In this document: piece by piece, positions 1-12,400 of the stretch
Layout of the letters: every line of letters starts with the position of its first letter
How positions within the stretch are numbered: the stretch's first letter is position 1
Assembly: GCA_032173965.1 (NCBI GenBank)
Contig: JAVUNC010000019.1
Span: 10,217,234-10,281,233, forward strand
Direction of reading: 5' to 3'
DNA length: 64,000 nt
Source of the DNA: Sitta carolinensis
Lineage: Eukaryota > Chordata > Aves > Passeriformes > Sittidae
Notes under the pieces: model-generated
Databases searched by the model: none
What the model was told of the DNA's origin: nothing
What the model saw: only the letters and a program-made list of their open reading frames with translations
Position numbers and translations under genes: made by a program

Positions 1-338
1 GAGAGCTCCACTGTGGTAGAAGGACAGCAGGGCCACAGCCACTGCAGGCCTGCAGACCAAGGTCAGCGTGATGCCTTGAGCAGACACCCACAGGCTGGGC
101 TTTTCACCCACTGGGAAACCATCCAGTCCTAGCCCACAGCATCTCCAGGGAGCCAGAGAGAGCTTTGGGGGGGGTGCCTGTTCTCCCTGTTGAGGTGGGA
201 ACTGGGTGTTCCCCATGCCTGTGGTCACTGAGACAGCTTGATGCAGACCCGAGATGGCCTGAGGTGTTTTGAAGGGGAGAAGGTCACCAGGTGGCAAAGG
301 GACGCTCAGGCAGGTGCCTTCTTTTGACTGCCATGTAG
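1..338 (+). other. RRBP1: RRBP1 intron (partial) at window start
   Basis: This is non-coding sequence before the first visible RRBP1 exon, ending in the TAG acceptor at 336-338. I see no repeat or conserved motif in it. Confidence 0.75.
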
Positions 339-482
339 GAAAGACTTGAAAAAGAAAAAAAATTAACAAAGGACCTGGGCCAGGCAGCAACCAAACTACA
401 GGAGCTCCTGAAGGTTTCCCAGGACCAAGTGGCCAAAGAGAGAGAAATGGTGAAGAAGTTGAAAGAACAGCTTCAGGAAACG
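339..482 (+). CDS. RRBP1: RRBP1 penultimate coding exon
   Basis: This is a 144 bp symmetric exon that keeps the frame if skipped. It encodes Lys/Glu/Gln-rich coiled coil without proline, consistent with the end of the p180 rod. The short methionine-started ORF beginning at 429 is only the 3' part of this exon read on into the intron. Confidence 0.9.
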
Positions 483-800
483 GTACTGGTGGTGGCCATG
501 TCCCTCCCCTTGATGCTGGTGGAGGCCCTGAGGCAGTGTGCAGCAGGCAGGGATTTAATAGTGGAGGCAAGGTGGTCCTTGCTGCCAGAAACTATTTGGA
601 TGGTTTTTGGGAAACCCTGAGACTAACATGAGATGGTGGTCAAGGTCCTCCCTGCCCCACAGGCAGGACCTGGCCCATCTGTTAAATGCTTTGGGCCTTG
701 AGCTGCCATGAGAATGAGGGTGAGGCCCAGCTGAGTAACCCACTTCTTTTTCATTCTCCAGGGGAAAGAGGACAGTTCAAAGGAAGGGACTTCAGTTTGA
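339..800 (+). CDS. RRBP1: RRBP1 (p180, ribosome-binding protein 1), C-terminal two coding exons, partial gene
   Basis: RRBP1 is an ER membrane protein with a long cytosolic coiled coil that binds ribosomes and microtubules. Only its C-terminus is here. The first exon (339-482, 48 codons, phase 0) follows a TAG acceptor and encodes a charged heptad-like helix beginning ERLEKEKKLTKDLGQAATK and ending KKLKEQLQET. It is spliced by a GT donor at 483 (gtactg, weak at +5) to the last exon (762-800, 13 codons, acceptor CTCCAG), which encodes GKEDSSKEGTSV and a TGA stop. The -SSKEGTSV end is the family's characteristic C-terminus, which separates it from the related kinectin. The remainder of the gene lies left of the window. 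It converges on DSTN, as in mammals. Confidence 0.93.
762..800 (+). CDS. RRBP1: RRBP1 terminal coding exon
   Basis: A polypyrimidine tract and CTCCAG acceptor precede a 13-codon frame (including TGA) that encodes the conserved hydrophilic tail ending GTSV. Confidence 0.9.
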   Translation, partial: GKEDSSKEGTSV

Positions 801-858
801 CGAGTCTTCACCCTGGACCTTACAGTTAACTTACCAAAATGCCTTACACATTCCTAAA

Positions 859-864
859 AATAAA
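859..864 (+). terminator. RRBP1: Proximal poly(A) signal AATAAA of RRBP1
   Basis: This is a canonical hexamer shortly after the stop codon. Its use is not shown by the sequence alone. Confidence 0.45.
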
Positions 865-1284
865 AATTTATGCTAAATTTACTGTAGATAAAAGATACAA
901 GCCATTAGCGACCCAAACGTTCCTAGTTTTGAAACTTACAAGCAAACGTACAAAAAAAAAAACAAACCAAAAAACCAACCAGTAAACACTGCAGTTTGTA
1001 AGAAAATCTTCATACTGTTTTGTACAACTCTTCGTTTCCTGGGGAGCTGATGTGGCCACGCTGGGCACGCGCTGGGGCTTCACCCTCCTGTTCCAGCAGA
1101 ACCCACCAACGTGTGAAAAGGGAAGACTGTGTTTGTACATCAACCAGTGCAATTATAATTATATATTTTTTTCCTTTTCTTTTTTTATTTTTGAGTGAAA
1201 GGAGTGTGAAAGCAAGACCCACCATGGAAGGATGCCCTCTTGGATGGGTGGCTCTTGGCACATGTATTTCTGGGTGTCGATGCA

Positions 1285-1290
1285 ATTAAA
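1285..1290 (+). terminator. RRBP1: Distal poly(A) signal ATTAAA of RRBP1
   Basis: This is the common variant hexamer, followed within 30-40 bases by a GT/T-rich stretch (TTGTACTTGCTTTATTTTTCTT), as expected of a cleavage site. Confidence 0.55.
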
Positions 1291-1305
1291 ATGATGTAGT
1301 GAAGA

Positions 1306-4300
1306 GCGCTTGTACTTGCTTTATTTTTCTTGGTTTGTTTGTGTTGGGTTTTTTAAGTTTGCAAGCCAGGTAGGGCTTTGGGGTCACTGAAGAAGGACTC
1401 TGCTTTGGCTAGGAGCATATTCTTTTATTCCCCTTTTGCTGGCTGTGTCACAGAAACCATCCCCTGATTTTGATCCACTTACAAGCAGAGATGCAGTTCC
1501 TTCCCACTGTGTTTTCCCACTGATGGTCCAGGGCTGGCCTCCCTGTGTGGGGTTTGGCAGAGGGATTGACACTTTTGCCATGGCAGTAGGGGCACGGTGG
1601 GCACAGGGACCATTCCTCCTGCTTGCTTTAAACCTTAGTGCTCCCTGTAATCCTTCCCTGTGGGTGTTGTGTGGTGGTGGTGGCCCTTGGTTACTGTCAG
1701 GCTCTCTAGCCCTCTGCTCACCCTTGTGTTGCTTTCCTTTTTATTTTTTCCTTTTTTTAATTGTTCTTTTATTGTTCTGGTTTTTTTCCTTTTTTATTTT
1801 TCAAGCTGGTTTCTTAGGAAATGGCAGAGGCCACGTGATGGCTTGGTGCCTGTCTCCCCACAATAAAGCTGCTGAGCCCAGTGCTGACATCAGCAGGGTT
1901 TGAGAGAGGGGAGGAAAAGGCCCCTCGGTCCCTCCAGTGTGTGCAAATAGCCAAGGCCAGGAAGGAGGATGAGGGGCAGACCTGCTTCCATTTTGTTCCT
2001 GGGGGAGGCCAGTGTGTGACCAACCCCTGTACTGCACACCAGAGACTCCACAGGACTGGGATATCGTGTCCCTCCCTCAGCACTGGCTTTTTGGGCCAGA
2101 TGAAGGGTGGGGGAGGACTGTGTGACTCAGCTGGGAGCAGGTAAGAAAAAGGACCAAGAAAATGAGGAGCTGAGAGTCACCCCTGCCCCACCTTTGTGTG
2201 TGTCCCCCCACTCCATGTCCCAGCACAGAGGGCAGATGGGGCTGTTTTCCCCATCCTAGAGGGACAAACTCTTGAAGCAGACCTTTGTCCCACAGCCAGG
2301 ACTCGCCTGTGGTTTATCTGCCTGGACTTTGTGGCACATGTAGAGGAAGGCACGAATCAAGGGCCAGTGGTGACATCGGCCTGTCAGCACTGTCACTTGC
2401 TCCAGCTCAGCATGCCTGACCTGTTTGACTGAAGATCCCCAAAATGAGGGAATGCCTGCACTGCCTCAGGATTGCACAAAACCCCCACCCAGCCCACAGG
2501 CTGGAGGGAGCTGCTGAGCATGGCAGGGTGGCTCAGCCCCAGGAGCCATGGGGAGGAAGGGCCCCACAGCCGCAGGTGCTGGGAAGTGACACAGTTCCTT
2601 CAGTTTTGCAGTTTTTTGCTTCTGCAACAACTCTTTCCTTTATTGTGAGCTCCTGTGCATAGAGAGCAGAGACCCAGCCTGCACTCAGAAGCAGTAACAG
2701 ACCCCAGAAGAGGCAGTGCAGGAAGGGCAGTTGGTGTTCCCAGTGCACCACGGAGCAGGTTGGCTGCAGAGGGGCTCCAAAGGCCCCCACGGCAGGTCCA
2801 GCGTCCCCAGCCCTGGGGCACACAATGCCCAGCTGGCTGTTGTAGGAAGAAAAAGGACTGTTCTTGTGAAGCAAAGATGAAATAAAACAACTCTTTTTGG
2901 AGAAAAGACATTTAGCAGATTTTTTTTACAGCCGGAATTGTACTGTTGCCATTTTAATTCCCTTGGCACCTGAATGGAAGGGGAAGGACATCCTGAGGGG
3001 CCAGGAGAAAGCCACACCTTGCCAAGAGCACATGGAGGTGATGAGGCCTGGCCAGCCCCTGCTCTCCCAGAGCCGGTGGGATTTTGCCATGTGCCCACCC
3101 AGTGACATCCTTTCCTCCAGGAGAGCCACCCAGGCTCGGTGCTTGTCAGCCCATGACTCACAGCAGCCCCAGCACTGCGGGCAGGTACCCTTCATTGATA
3201 AAGATCAAGAAGTTGCTCAGGTGGAGTGACTTGGAATAGGAACACTGGATCCTTCTGCTGATTCAGCCGTGCCCAGAATTATGTTTCAGCCTGGGTACCT
3301 GGGGCTTACCAAGGCATCGTTGAAGACACTCAATTTAACCTTCGTTATAAATTACATTTACACTGCCAGCTGTTTACACTTCAGCCTGAATAATCAGTCT
3401 CCATTTCCTGCTCTCATCTTCTCACAGGCCCAATGGACAAAAAGGGCTTTTGGAAAACCATTGCCTGCATGAGGACTTCAAAATATTTGCACTGCCAGGG
3501 CAAGACCTGCTGAGCTTGTGGCTTGTGTGGCTGAGCTGCCTCCGTCACCTGAACTCCTTAACCTTTTTCTTCATGTACCCCTGCTAGGAAGCAGTATCTC
3601 CCACCAGCAACCAGCCCAGTTACAGGAAGCATTCATCATGTCTCTCCCTGCTTGTCTTGCCTTTTCAGAAGGTCTGGGTGACTTGGGAGAAAACTTAAAA
3701 ACAGCCACAAGAGTTTCATCCCCTTGATAAGTAGGACAAACAACCCTGAGAGGGGAAGTTTGGCCAGCAAACCCCACCATGTGGACAAGCCCACAGAACT
3801 GTAGCTCTGGGGATTAAGAGTTACTGTTAGCTCTGGAGCACAAAGATCAATACACGTTGGGACTTCTTGTGAGGGACCTAAAAGCAGCCAGCCTCTCCAA
3901 TCGGCTGAAGCTATGGCACCACACCCAGCCAAGGCCCAAAGTGTCACCTCTTATCACTCAGTTCTGGGACTAAGGTACTTTGAACCAAAGTGTCTGATCT
4001 AAGGGCTTTCACATCGTGGGAAATGCTCTCCTGCCTTATAGGTTTGACATCCTTCCTCTATTTCAGTGTCTCCTGCTCCACTTTCTGACCAAGGAAGGAA
4101 ATCGCAGACAGAAGTGACCACAGCTGTCACCTGAGCTAAAGATGGCAGCAGCCTGGAGGCACCAGCTATCAGCTGGATCTTAGCTAGGAGTTGCCTGTTT
4201 GTCAGGCAGCACCACTCCCAGTGTCACACTGGTTTCCTTATCTTCACCTGGACTTTGGACAGAGATCAGTACTGCAGACACCTGGGTGAGGAGAAGCTGT

Positions 4301-5148
4301 TTATGAGGATTGTTACACAGGGCGAGCCCCTGGTTGACTGAAAGCAGGCTAGAAGCCACAGCAGAATCCAGGCCAGTTTGTTTGCTCAGAATCAGGAAGC
4401 TGCACTCCAATGGATCCCTTTGCATCAGAAAACCTTGTGCTCCCAGCCCTGTGACCCGCGTAGGTGCCAAGTCAGAGCAGTCAATGCCTGTTTAATGAAG
4501 GGTTTTAACCAGCAGCCTGGCCAGGGAGGGGACATGCTGAGTTAGGTAATGGCCCTTTATTGCCTTGGTCCCCACACACAGCAGCACAGCACTGGCACTG
4601 CTCTGCCAGGAGCTGAGGGGACACTGCAGCTTTCTGTCCCTGCACAGCTGGGAACAGCTCAGGGAGGAAGGGCCATCCTGTGACTGCCCGGGCTCCATGG
4701 CCTAGCCAGAGAAAGGTCGCTCAGTCCTCAAAGGGAAGGCAGTGCAGAACAACCAACACGTGGCTGGGCTCCTGCTGCAAAAACTGCAGACAGGGAGATG
4801 GCTCCCAGGATAGCCCCAGGCAAGGGGAACTTGTGCCCAAAGTCTAGAGGCAGAGAGAGGTGCTGTGTGGGAGCTGAAGCCCGCAGCATGCAGGGGGATG
4901 CAGAGCCAAAGAGGGGAGCACACTGCAGAGACAAACCTGCTTTCCCCCCAGATGCCTGCAGCCTCACCAGCTCCTCCTTCCAGCCTATTCCCCCGTTCCT
5001 GCTCCAGAGAGCAGGGCAGGGCAGTGGCTGCAGAAGGCACAGCAGCTCCCTAAGTGCTTACCCAGATCCAGCAGTGCCAGCCCGCAGCAGGAGGGCTGAT
5101 CCCGAGGCTGGAGAGCAATCAGTCACTGACCCAGGGAGGGAAAGCCCA
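1306..5148. other. Intergenic gap between convergent RRBP1 and DSTN
   Basis: No coding exon is recognised in this stretch. Further AATAAA hexamers on the + strand at 1862-1867 and 2881-2886 could serve longer RRBP1 transcripts. All ORFs are short, overlap on both strands and look random. The sequence is moderately GC-rich with a T-rich patch at about 1738-1802. Confidence 0.7.
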
Positions 5149-5154
5149 TTTATT
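5149..5154 (-). terminator. DSTN: Distal DSTN poly(A) signal AATAAA
   Basis: This canonical hexamer (plus strand tttatt) lies at the point where AT-rich UTR-like sequence gives way to GC-richer intergenic sequence. Confidence 0.5.
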
Positions 5155-6200
5155 TAGGCTGTTCAAATTTGGCACGCACAGAACATATCACAGTAATGCA
5201 CTGGAGGCTAAGGGTTTTGGTTTTTTTTTTCTTTTTCTCTACAGACATACAAGAAAACTCTATGCAACTCCCATGTACACATTACACAAAGGAAACAGCT
5301 TTAATCAATCACTGATGAAACATGGAAGCTTTTAAGATCTCTGTAGCTGGCACAGGAATGTTCTCTACCCCCCCGTACAAAAGGCATTTCAGGTCAAACT
5401 TTCTAGTAGGTGATATTTCCATGCATTTCTACAGAATTAAAGAAGCTAACAGACAAAAAGCCCAGATCAAGCCATATTAGTCAGGCCGATTGGTTCTACT
5501 AAGTTAAATCAATAGTAATTATGGACAAATGGACCAAGTGACTGAAGACTGGGGCTGAAAATATAATTTTTTAAGTTGTGGTTCCTTTTCATTTACTACC
5601 CATAACTGGAGAGCTCTGATAAAAGAATTTGCCTTTATAAAAGCCTCAGAAGCATCTGATCCACTAGTAAGTGTATATTAGAGAAAGTTCAAATATGTCA
5701 ACAGAAAAAGCAATTTCTATAGAATCACTCAGGAGGAAAGAGACCTTAAGATACTTCACAACAAGAAAATTGAACCTACAGAACAAGTGAACCTTTAAAT
5801 ATTATTACTGCACCGTGAGTTTACAAGAGAGTGGATTAGGACTATTTCTCCAGAAAAAGTGTGTCTGTTTTATGTCTAGCTTCATAATTAGGCTTTTTTA
5901 GTACAGCTCTGCAACTGCAAGCACTAAGAACTTAACCCATTTTGGTGCCAACAGGTTGCTTTAGCTGAAGTTAAACTACAGGTCTTAAGTTTGGTCTTAA
6001 ATGGTTACATGGCAAAGTTTTGAATTTTGCTTGTTACTATTTAGAAAAGCAAGAACAGAAACCAGATTGTTCTCACCTCTTCACATTTCATGATACACTG
6101 CTCAAATTTTTGGAGACCTTTAGTGTTAATCCATTGGGGACAGTACTGGGCTGGACAACCAATGCAAATATTAATACACCAAGATAAATCCTTAATTTGA

Positions 6201-6206
6201 TTTATT
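6201..6206 (-). terminator. DSTN: Proximal DSTN poly(A) signal AATAAA
   Basis: This canonical hexamer sits about 160 nt after the stop and would give a short 3'UTR isoform. Another copy is at 6248-6253. Their use is not proven by sequence. Confidence 0.35.
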
Positions 6207-6364
6207 CAGGGTCATTTGTACATACGAGCTACATCTCCGAAGTCTACTTTATTCTACAAGACAGCTTCCCTACTGTTAGTGAAACCCTTGCCTAGAATGT
6301 TTGCTTTATATAACTGATCTATTAAAACATGGAATGCTTGTAGAGTTGTGGCACTGTATGACAT

Positions 6365-6474
6365 CTACACGGGACTTCCTTCAAAAGCTACGACTAGGGA
6401 GCCTCCTAGCTTCTCAGCAATGCAAGCTCGGTTCAGGTCCTCTGGCCCATTTGCTTGGCATTCATGCTTTATGC
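6365..6474 (-). CDS. DSTN: DSTN exon 4 (terminal coding exon)
   Basis: The TTTTTTAG acceptor precedes 110 bp encoding [20 protein letters not shown], then [15 protein letters not shown] and TAG (plus-strand cta at 6365-6367). The C-terminal strand and helix complete the ADF-H fold. Confidence 0.93.
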
Positions 6475-9400
6475 CTAAAAAAAGAGGCAAAACACTCAAT
6501 AATGCAGTATTTCAACATGCTGGTAAGCAATCAAAGAAACATACCTGGTAGTAATATTAGAAGAAGCAATCCAGTCACTCAAGCAGACAAGTCCTGCCTT
6601 AGCTTAGGGACTTTGATGGTTTTTCCCTGACACGTCCCAGGAGACATCTGGCTGCACACCAAATGTCACTGAAGGGACATGTAGGGAGAAATTTGTCACT
6701 AGCTCAGTGCTCAGACTGTTGGCCTTTCATGGCAGGCTCTTAGAGCGAATCCCTCATTTCTTGTGCTGCCCTGGATACAGCAGGGGAGGGAGCTCCAGGC
6801 AAGCACACGCAGAGGGCTCACTCAGCTCCTGCTGGCTCTGCAGAGGTGGCTAAAAGCATCACACTGCGAACCTGAGAGGCAAAGACTGAATCAACAGTGC
6901 TTTCTTTTCAAGACTGGAGAGCCCAACACATGTCTGCCTTATATGGTGAAAAGCAGAATTCCTTCGGGATTTCTTTTATTGAACTTCCACATGTGCAGCA
7001 CACAACATTCTGCCATGGCAGTTCCAGTCCCTGGGCAAGCCATCCTGTGAAGGCTGGCACTGCTGCACAATGATCCCGTCAATCCCGCACAGCCAGGACT
7101 TAGGCCCAGTGCAGCCTGAGGAGCTGAAGAGTGTTACCTGGCTATCAGCCAGACTGACTTACTACAGCACAGTAAGTTTATGGTCTGCATTTTAACAGAC
7201 ACAGGGAGGAAAGGGCTCTGCCACTGAGGCAGCTCCGCACAAAATCCAGCATTGTGTTATGAATCTAATGGTTTCTAGCCTGTATAGTGCAGATGTGCTG
7301 CTCTATACGGCCCATCACATTGCAAAGCCTGCTCTGGTCCTGAGCACTGCCCTAGTGCCTCTGAAATTTTGTCAGATAATGTATATTCGAGCCAGAGCTC
7401 ATTTTAGCTCTGTCACATGACACTTCATTTCTCAGCAGTGTCTCGAAAAAACAACAACAAAACCCCCAACACCTAAATTAACTAAGTCTTGCTGTGTACT
7501 CCAGGGACACAGCAGAGTTAGGAGCATTAGTTGTATTACATACCTTGAAACTTCTTTTTGATTGCATCCTTGGAGCTTGCGTAGATCATCTTACTTTTGA
7601 GAGGTGCTTGTTCTGGCGCCCTAGTGGAGACACGACAGAGAGTGAAATTAGTGACACTGATCACCCAGCCCAGACAGAAGCAGTATCCTACCCACCATGG
7701 ACAAGTGGAACATCTCATGGCTCCAGAATACAGGCATGAGGCTGCCTAGCTCACTTTAACCCTGATATTTTTCCCAGCCTGGGCTATACAAACACTCAGA
7801 GACCTCACCCACGGAGCCTGGACTGCATGTTAGGAATGAGAGAGTTGGGAAGGTGACTTACCACAAGAAAAACATCAGCTCTTCTTTTTTGGATTCCTTG
7901 GTCTCAAAGCTTGCATCATACAAGGCATAGCGGCAATCCTTCTCGGGAAGCATCTGCACAAAGTGCTTGAAAGGGTCGGTGACCGTCACCCCAACATCTC
8001 CCACCAGAATTCTTTGCCTTCCTCCACAATAATGCACTTTTTGTCTGGACTGAGGCAGAAGATGACAGCCTTCTTCCTCTTCTTGATTTCCTCCGGCGTG
8101 GAGCACTTCCGCACTTTCATGTCGTAGAAGATACGGCACACCTCATCGGCCACTTGTACTCCGGAGGCCTGCAAAGACCACAGCAAACACCTTCAGCCCT
8201 TCCACCCCTAATTTTCCCAGCTACATTATGGAACTGCCTTAAATCCAAGGCTAGAAGACAATGGACTCTTGCAATAGTCACTTGTGGCATGAGAGTCTCA
8301 TCAAAAAAGGCTGCAGACCCTCTTTTCCAAAGCCAAGTAAAGAATCTGGAGTCTCGCTGCTGCCCACAGTCAGCTGCCAAACCAAAAACTATTCCAAAGA
8401 AGGCACAATCCCACTTACACCAGGACATTGTTTTGGGGGAGTTTTACAGGCACGCCAACCCCTTGTTCTCTGAGATTCAGTTGTGGCAGATCCTTTGGCA
8501 TTACAGCAGCTTAATTTTCTTCCCCGTTTCAGGCTGGCTGGACAAGCCCACAAGGATCTTCTGTTCAAAGTTTCCCAGCCATTTCCAGCAAGCTTGCGAG
8601 CAGCTTTAGGAACAGAGGTAAAACTGGCCAAATTCCATACTTGTCACATGGACTTAATTTAGAGATCAAGGGAAATGTAGGGGGGTATTGGGATTGCAGT
8701 GGTAGTTTTTCTCTGAAAAAAAAAAACAACTTTGGAAAGTTGCTCTGAATTCAGCATTTCAAACAGAGAACTTCCAAGTCTTAACAGTTAAAGTCTTTAT
8801 TCTCAGCACCTACTCCAGCAGTTTTTAAAGCAAGCTCAACCCTTCTCAACATTCCCCCCCACCTTGGAGTCAGCTGGGAAATTGTAGTGAGTGGTATCAG
8901 ATTCCCCTGTGTAAGCTGGAATAAGAGGTGCACATGCAGCATTATCAATCTGATGTTAAAGGTGGCTGCACAGAATAAAGAAGACAAGACCTAGCAAGAA
9001 TGACAAAAAGCTGAACTGCATTTTCAGTCTGATGCTTTCCTGGGAACGAGACAGAAGAAAAGAAGTAGGAAGTAGAAGCATTTACATCTGAGTTTTGTTC
9101 TCAAGACTGCACCACGTTGAAGAGCTTAAAAGCAGCTGTGCAAGAGTGAATACTGCAAATGTGGGAAGCCAGCAGGCACTGCTGGAAGGACATCATGGCC
9201 AGAGCAGTGAAGACCAAATTGAAGCCTGTCCAGTACTGAACAACTGTATCTGTTCAAAATGCTACACACAGTAATAAACAATGAGATTCCTTTAGAATCC
9301 TGTTCCCTCCCTCCCTGGTTTTTTTTTTTTTTTTTTTTGTCTTCCAAATTTAAATGACATTACTCATATCCATCTATCAGAAGGAAAAATGCCTTCCTCC

Positions 9401-12400
9401 CTCTGTGTAAACCATGACACGTCACTGCTACAAGCACAGTCAGTAGTACCAACAGTCAGGTACAGCAGCAGGTGAGATACACGACTGAAAAAGGCTGAAG
9501 ACTATTCTTAATTTTTTTTTTAAACTTATCTTCAGCCCCAAAATGTGAGCTCAAGGGATTTCTTTTGAAGAAACAGCAGAGTTCAGCTGCAAAAGCAGGG
9601 GGACAGAAGTGCAGGGGAACTGCTCAGGCTGTCCTTGAAAGATGGTTATGGACTGGACACCTGCTTTAATGTGTGGGGCTTTTTCAAAGCCTTGACCAGT
9701 GCCTACCAGGGAGGACCTCAGATGAGCCCAGATTCTCCTCTTTCTACCAACATGCCTCCTCCAGTAACTCTGGGTGGCTGGCATAGCACTGCTAACCCAG
9801 AGAGGAGAGGTGGCACAGCTGGCAGAATCAATTACCATGGAGCTTGGTATCTGGAGCTCCCAAGTGCTGGTCACAGAAAACCAGGGCAATATCATACATC
9901 AGCAATCTGAGACAGCTCTTCTTTAGGGTGGAGAACAGTGCCTTTTCTGGGGTTTACCTAAATAAAAGGGGACCTCCCTCAAGATTTACAATGCACAGTC
10001 AGCTTCTAAGGGGTAATCTAGGCACAATTGCTTGCACTTTGAGAGAGAACAGCAATCCAGTCACCGTGCCTCAGCTGTGTGGCAGGCAGCCATCCTTCTG
10101 CGTATCACCAGTAAGGTGAGGAAAGTACATGGAGAGAGCCTATTTCAGGATAAATTCAAGCAACAGCGCAAACATGGACTCAAAGTGACTCATTCCTGTG
10201 TCACCTCCTCCATACAGAGACACTGCACTTTGCCAGAGTGTGACTGAGAGCTAATGAGGAATAAAGGTGTTTCTCCTCCTGCCCCTGTGTTTGGTGAGGG
10301 CAAGGGCCTCTTTGGGAAGACTCTAAATAACACAACCTAATAAAGCAAACAGTGTAGCAACTATAGCTATTTTATCATTCACTAAGGACAAATCCACAGT
10401 GAATTCAAGAGAACTCATTTCCTCCCCGAGGTTTATTTTCCAACTAATGGTACCTCAGTAGCTGGCAGCAGGAGGCAAGACTCAGATTTCACTGACAACC
10501 CCCCCCAATATTCTTAGAAAATGCACAGAAAGTCTGAACTGGCATGGAAATGTGGCTATTTATCATGGAGAAATCAGTTCATGTCACCTGCCTCTACCTT
10601 TGACAATTCTTGAGCTTTCTCAACAACTACAACAAATAATTCCCTTGCACCAAGTCATGTTAACTTTGAAAGCTCAGCTTAGAGCCAGAAGCAGCAGTAA
10701 CAGAGCTGCAGGTTGATGCAAACTGTGCAGTCATGTACATTTGCTTGTGCTACTACACAGCCAGAAACACATCTCCAAGTCAAGAGACAAGCTGTTTCTT
10801 TAAAAAGAATCTGAGCACTGCTGGCAAGTCAGTTCAGATTCCAAAAACGTTCAAAGTATTTAGTCTGGAAACTCAAAATTCACTGTAAAACTTCAGCTGG
10901 TAACTGGGACTGACCAGAAACTGAAGGGACAACAGTGACAACTGGATTTTTTAGCTTTCCAAAGCAAAAGGCTGTTTCCTTTTCACAGCTGCTGTACAAC
11001 CTCTGGATTCATCACACAAGCTGACATTAGCAGCCATTGTGTTGCCAGGGACAATGCAGATTTGTTCCATCTGAGAACACCCTATAGCTGTGATACAGTA
11101 TGGGCTGAGAACAAACCAATTCCCTCTGAAAAGAGGATCTACTGTCTAACTGCAGGGCTCTCTCTTCAACCCTGTACCAGCCACAAATGGCTTCACAAAC
11201 ATACTGAAAAAGGAAAAAACTCAAACCCCAGGCAGCTTTTGTTTTAAGGTGGTTGCAACCACTCTGTGTAGAACAGCAACAGGATGACTGCTAAGAGCAC
11301 TGGAACAAGGAGAAATGCCAGACTCTAAATACATGTCCTCAAGCGACATTTTAACCTCATCTCTGCTGCCTTGTCCAGAAGAAGAGCTGGGGAGAAGCCT
11401 CCACCCTCCCAGTAATGACAGAGTAAACACTTGTTAGTCTGGATTTTCTCTCTTTGGCCAGATATGGCCCTGCTCAGAGGATTCAATACAGCACATAGGT
11501 TATTATTTTGTGCACTGTGGCTTGAACACTGCAGAGCTCCAGCAGCCAGCCTGGTCCTGTTCCTTTTCCAGGATGGATGCAGTTATCCAGCTCTGGACTG
11601 GCACATGGGGGTTGTTTCAGAGAGCAGCACATACTGTGGGGTCCTTGACCATCAGCCAGCTGGTGACATTTCACTGTGGGGGACAGACCCTTAACTGCAA
11701 CAAGGCAGCAGAAAGCAGGCAAGCCACCTAATTCCCAGATGGGAAAATGATATCAGGACAGGACATTCAGGGAGACACTCAGGAAAGAAGAGACAGAATG
11801 AGTTTCTCCAAGGGAATCAGCACAACTGAGATGTCCCCCAGCAGCTCCCTGCACCTGCTGCAAGCACAGCATGTGCTGGGGGCTGAGCCCCTCACCCATT
11901 ACCCCATGGCTCTTATGGCAGTATCCCCACCGGATCTCACAGCCTGCTGCAGGCACCTGAGGCAGGGAGTGCATTCACTGCCTTGTCAGCAGGCACTGCA
12001 GGAACACAGTGGCTCTTGTTCACAGAGCCTCGCTCCTGCCTGAAGTGCAAAGCTCTGCAGAAGTCTGGGGAGAGCACAATGCCCTCCCTCTGCCGGGCAG
12101 CCCAAAGAGGGAGTCTTCTGTCCAGCACGCTTCCAACTGCAGGAACAGGACCCAGCTGCCTCCACTAAGAGCTCCCAACATTTTGCCTCCATTGACAAAC
12201 TGAAATTTAATCTAAATTGGGGAAGACTGAAGAAAAATCCAAAGCTTTCTCAAGAAAATGCCCACATACAGAAAAGCCCTTTCAGGAGTGAGAGACATGC
12301 CCAACATGTGATAAACTGGATTTGGACCAAGCCTCTACTAAAACACAACTCTGACACAATGAAATTCGACTTCTCTTTTGTTAGGAAGTGCTGTGAGCTT

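Larger units (their letters stand above)
801..1305 (+). other. RRBP1: RRBP1 3'UTR
   Basis: AT-rich non-coding sequence follows the RRBP1 stop. A hexamer AATAAA lies 59 bases after the stop (859-864) and an ATTAAA at 1285-1290. The second gives a UTR of about 500 nt. The exact cleavage sites are inferred. Confidence 0.65.
5149..6364 (-). other. DSTN: DSTN 3'UTR
   Basis: This AT-rich stretch after the destrin stop runs to an AATAAA on the minus strand (plus tttatt at 5149-5154), giving a UTR of about 1.2 kb, similar to the size in mammals. Earlier minus-strand AATAAA hexamers at 6201-6206 and 6248-6253 could make short 3'UTR forms. Confidence 0.65.

Noticed and set aside
5718..5770. Possible CR1 terminus ('tagaatcactcaggagg ... 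gagaccttaagata') in the DSTN 3'UTR
   Set aside because: Only the first few blocks are reminiscent and the rest does not follow the CR1 order, so it is too weak to call.
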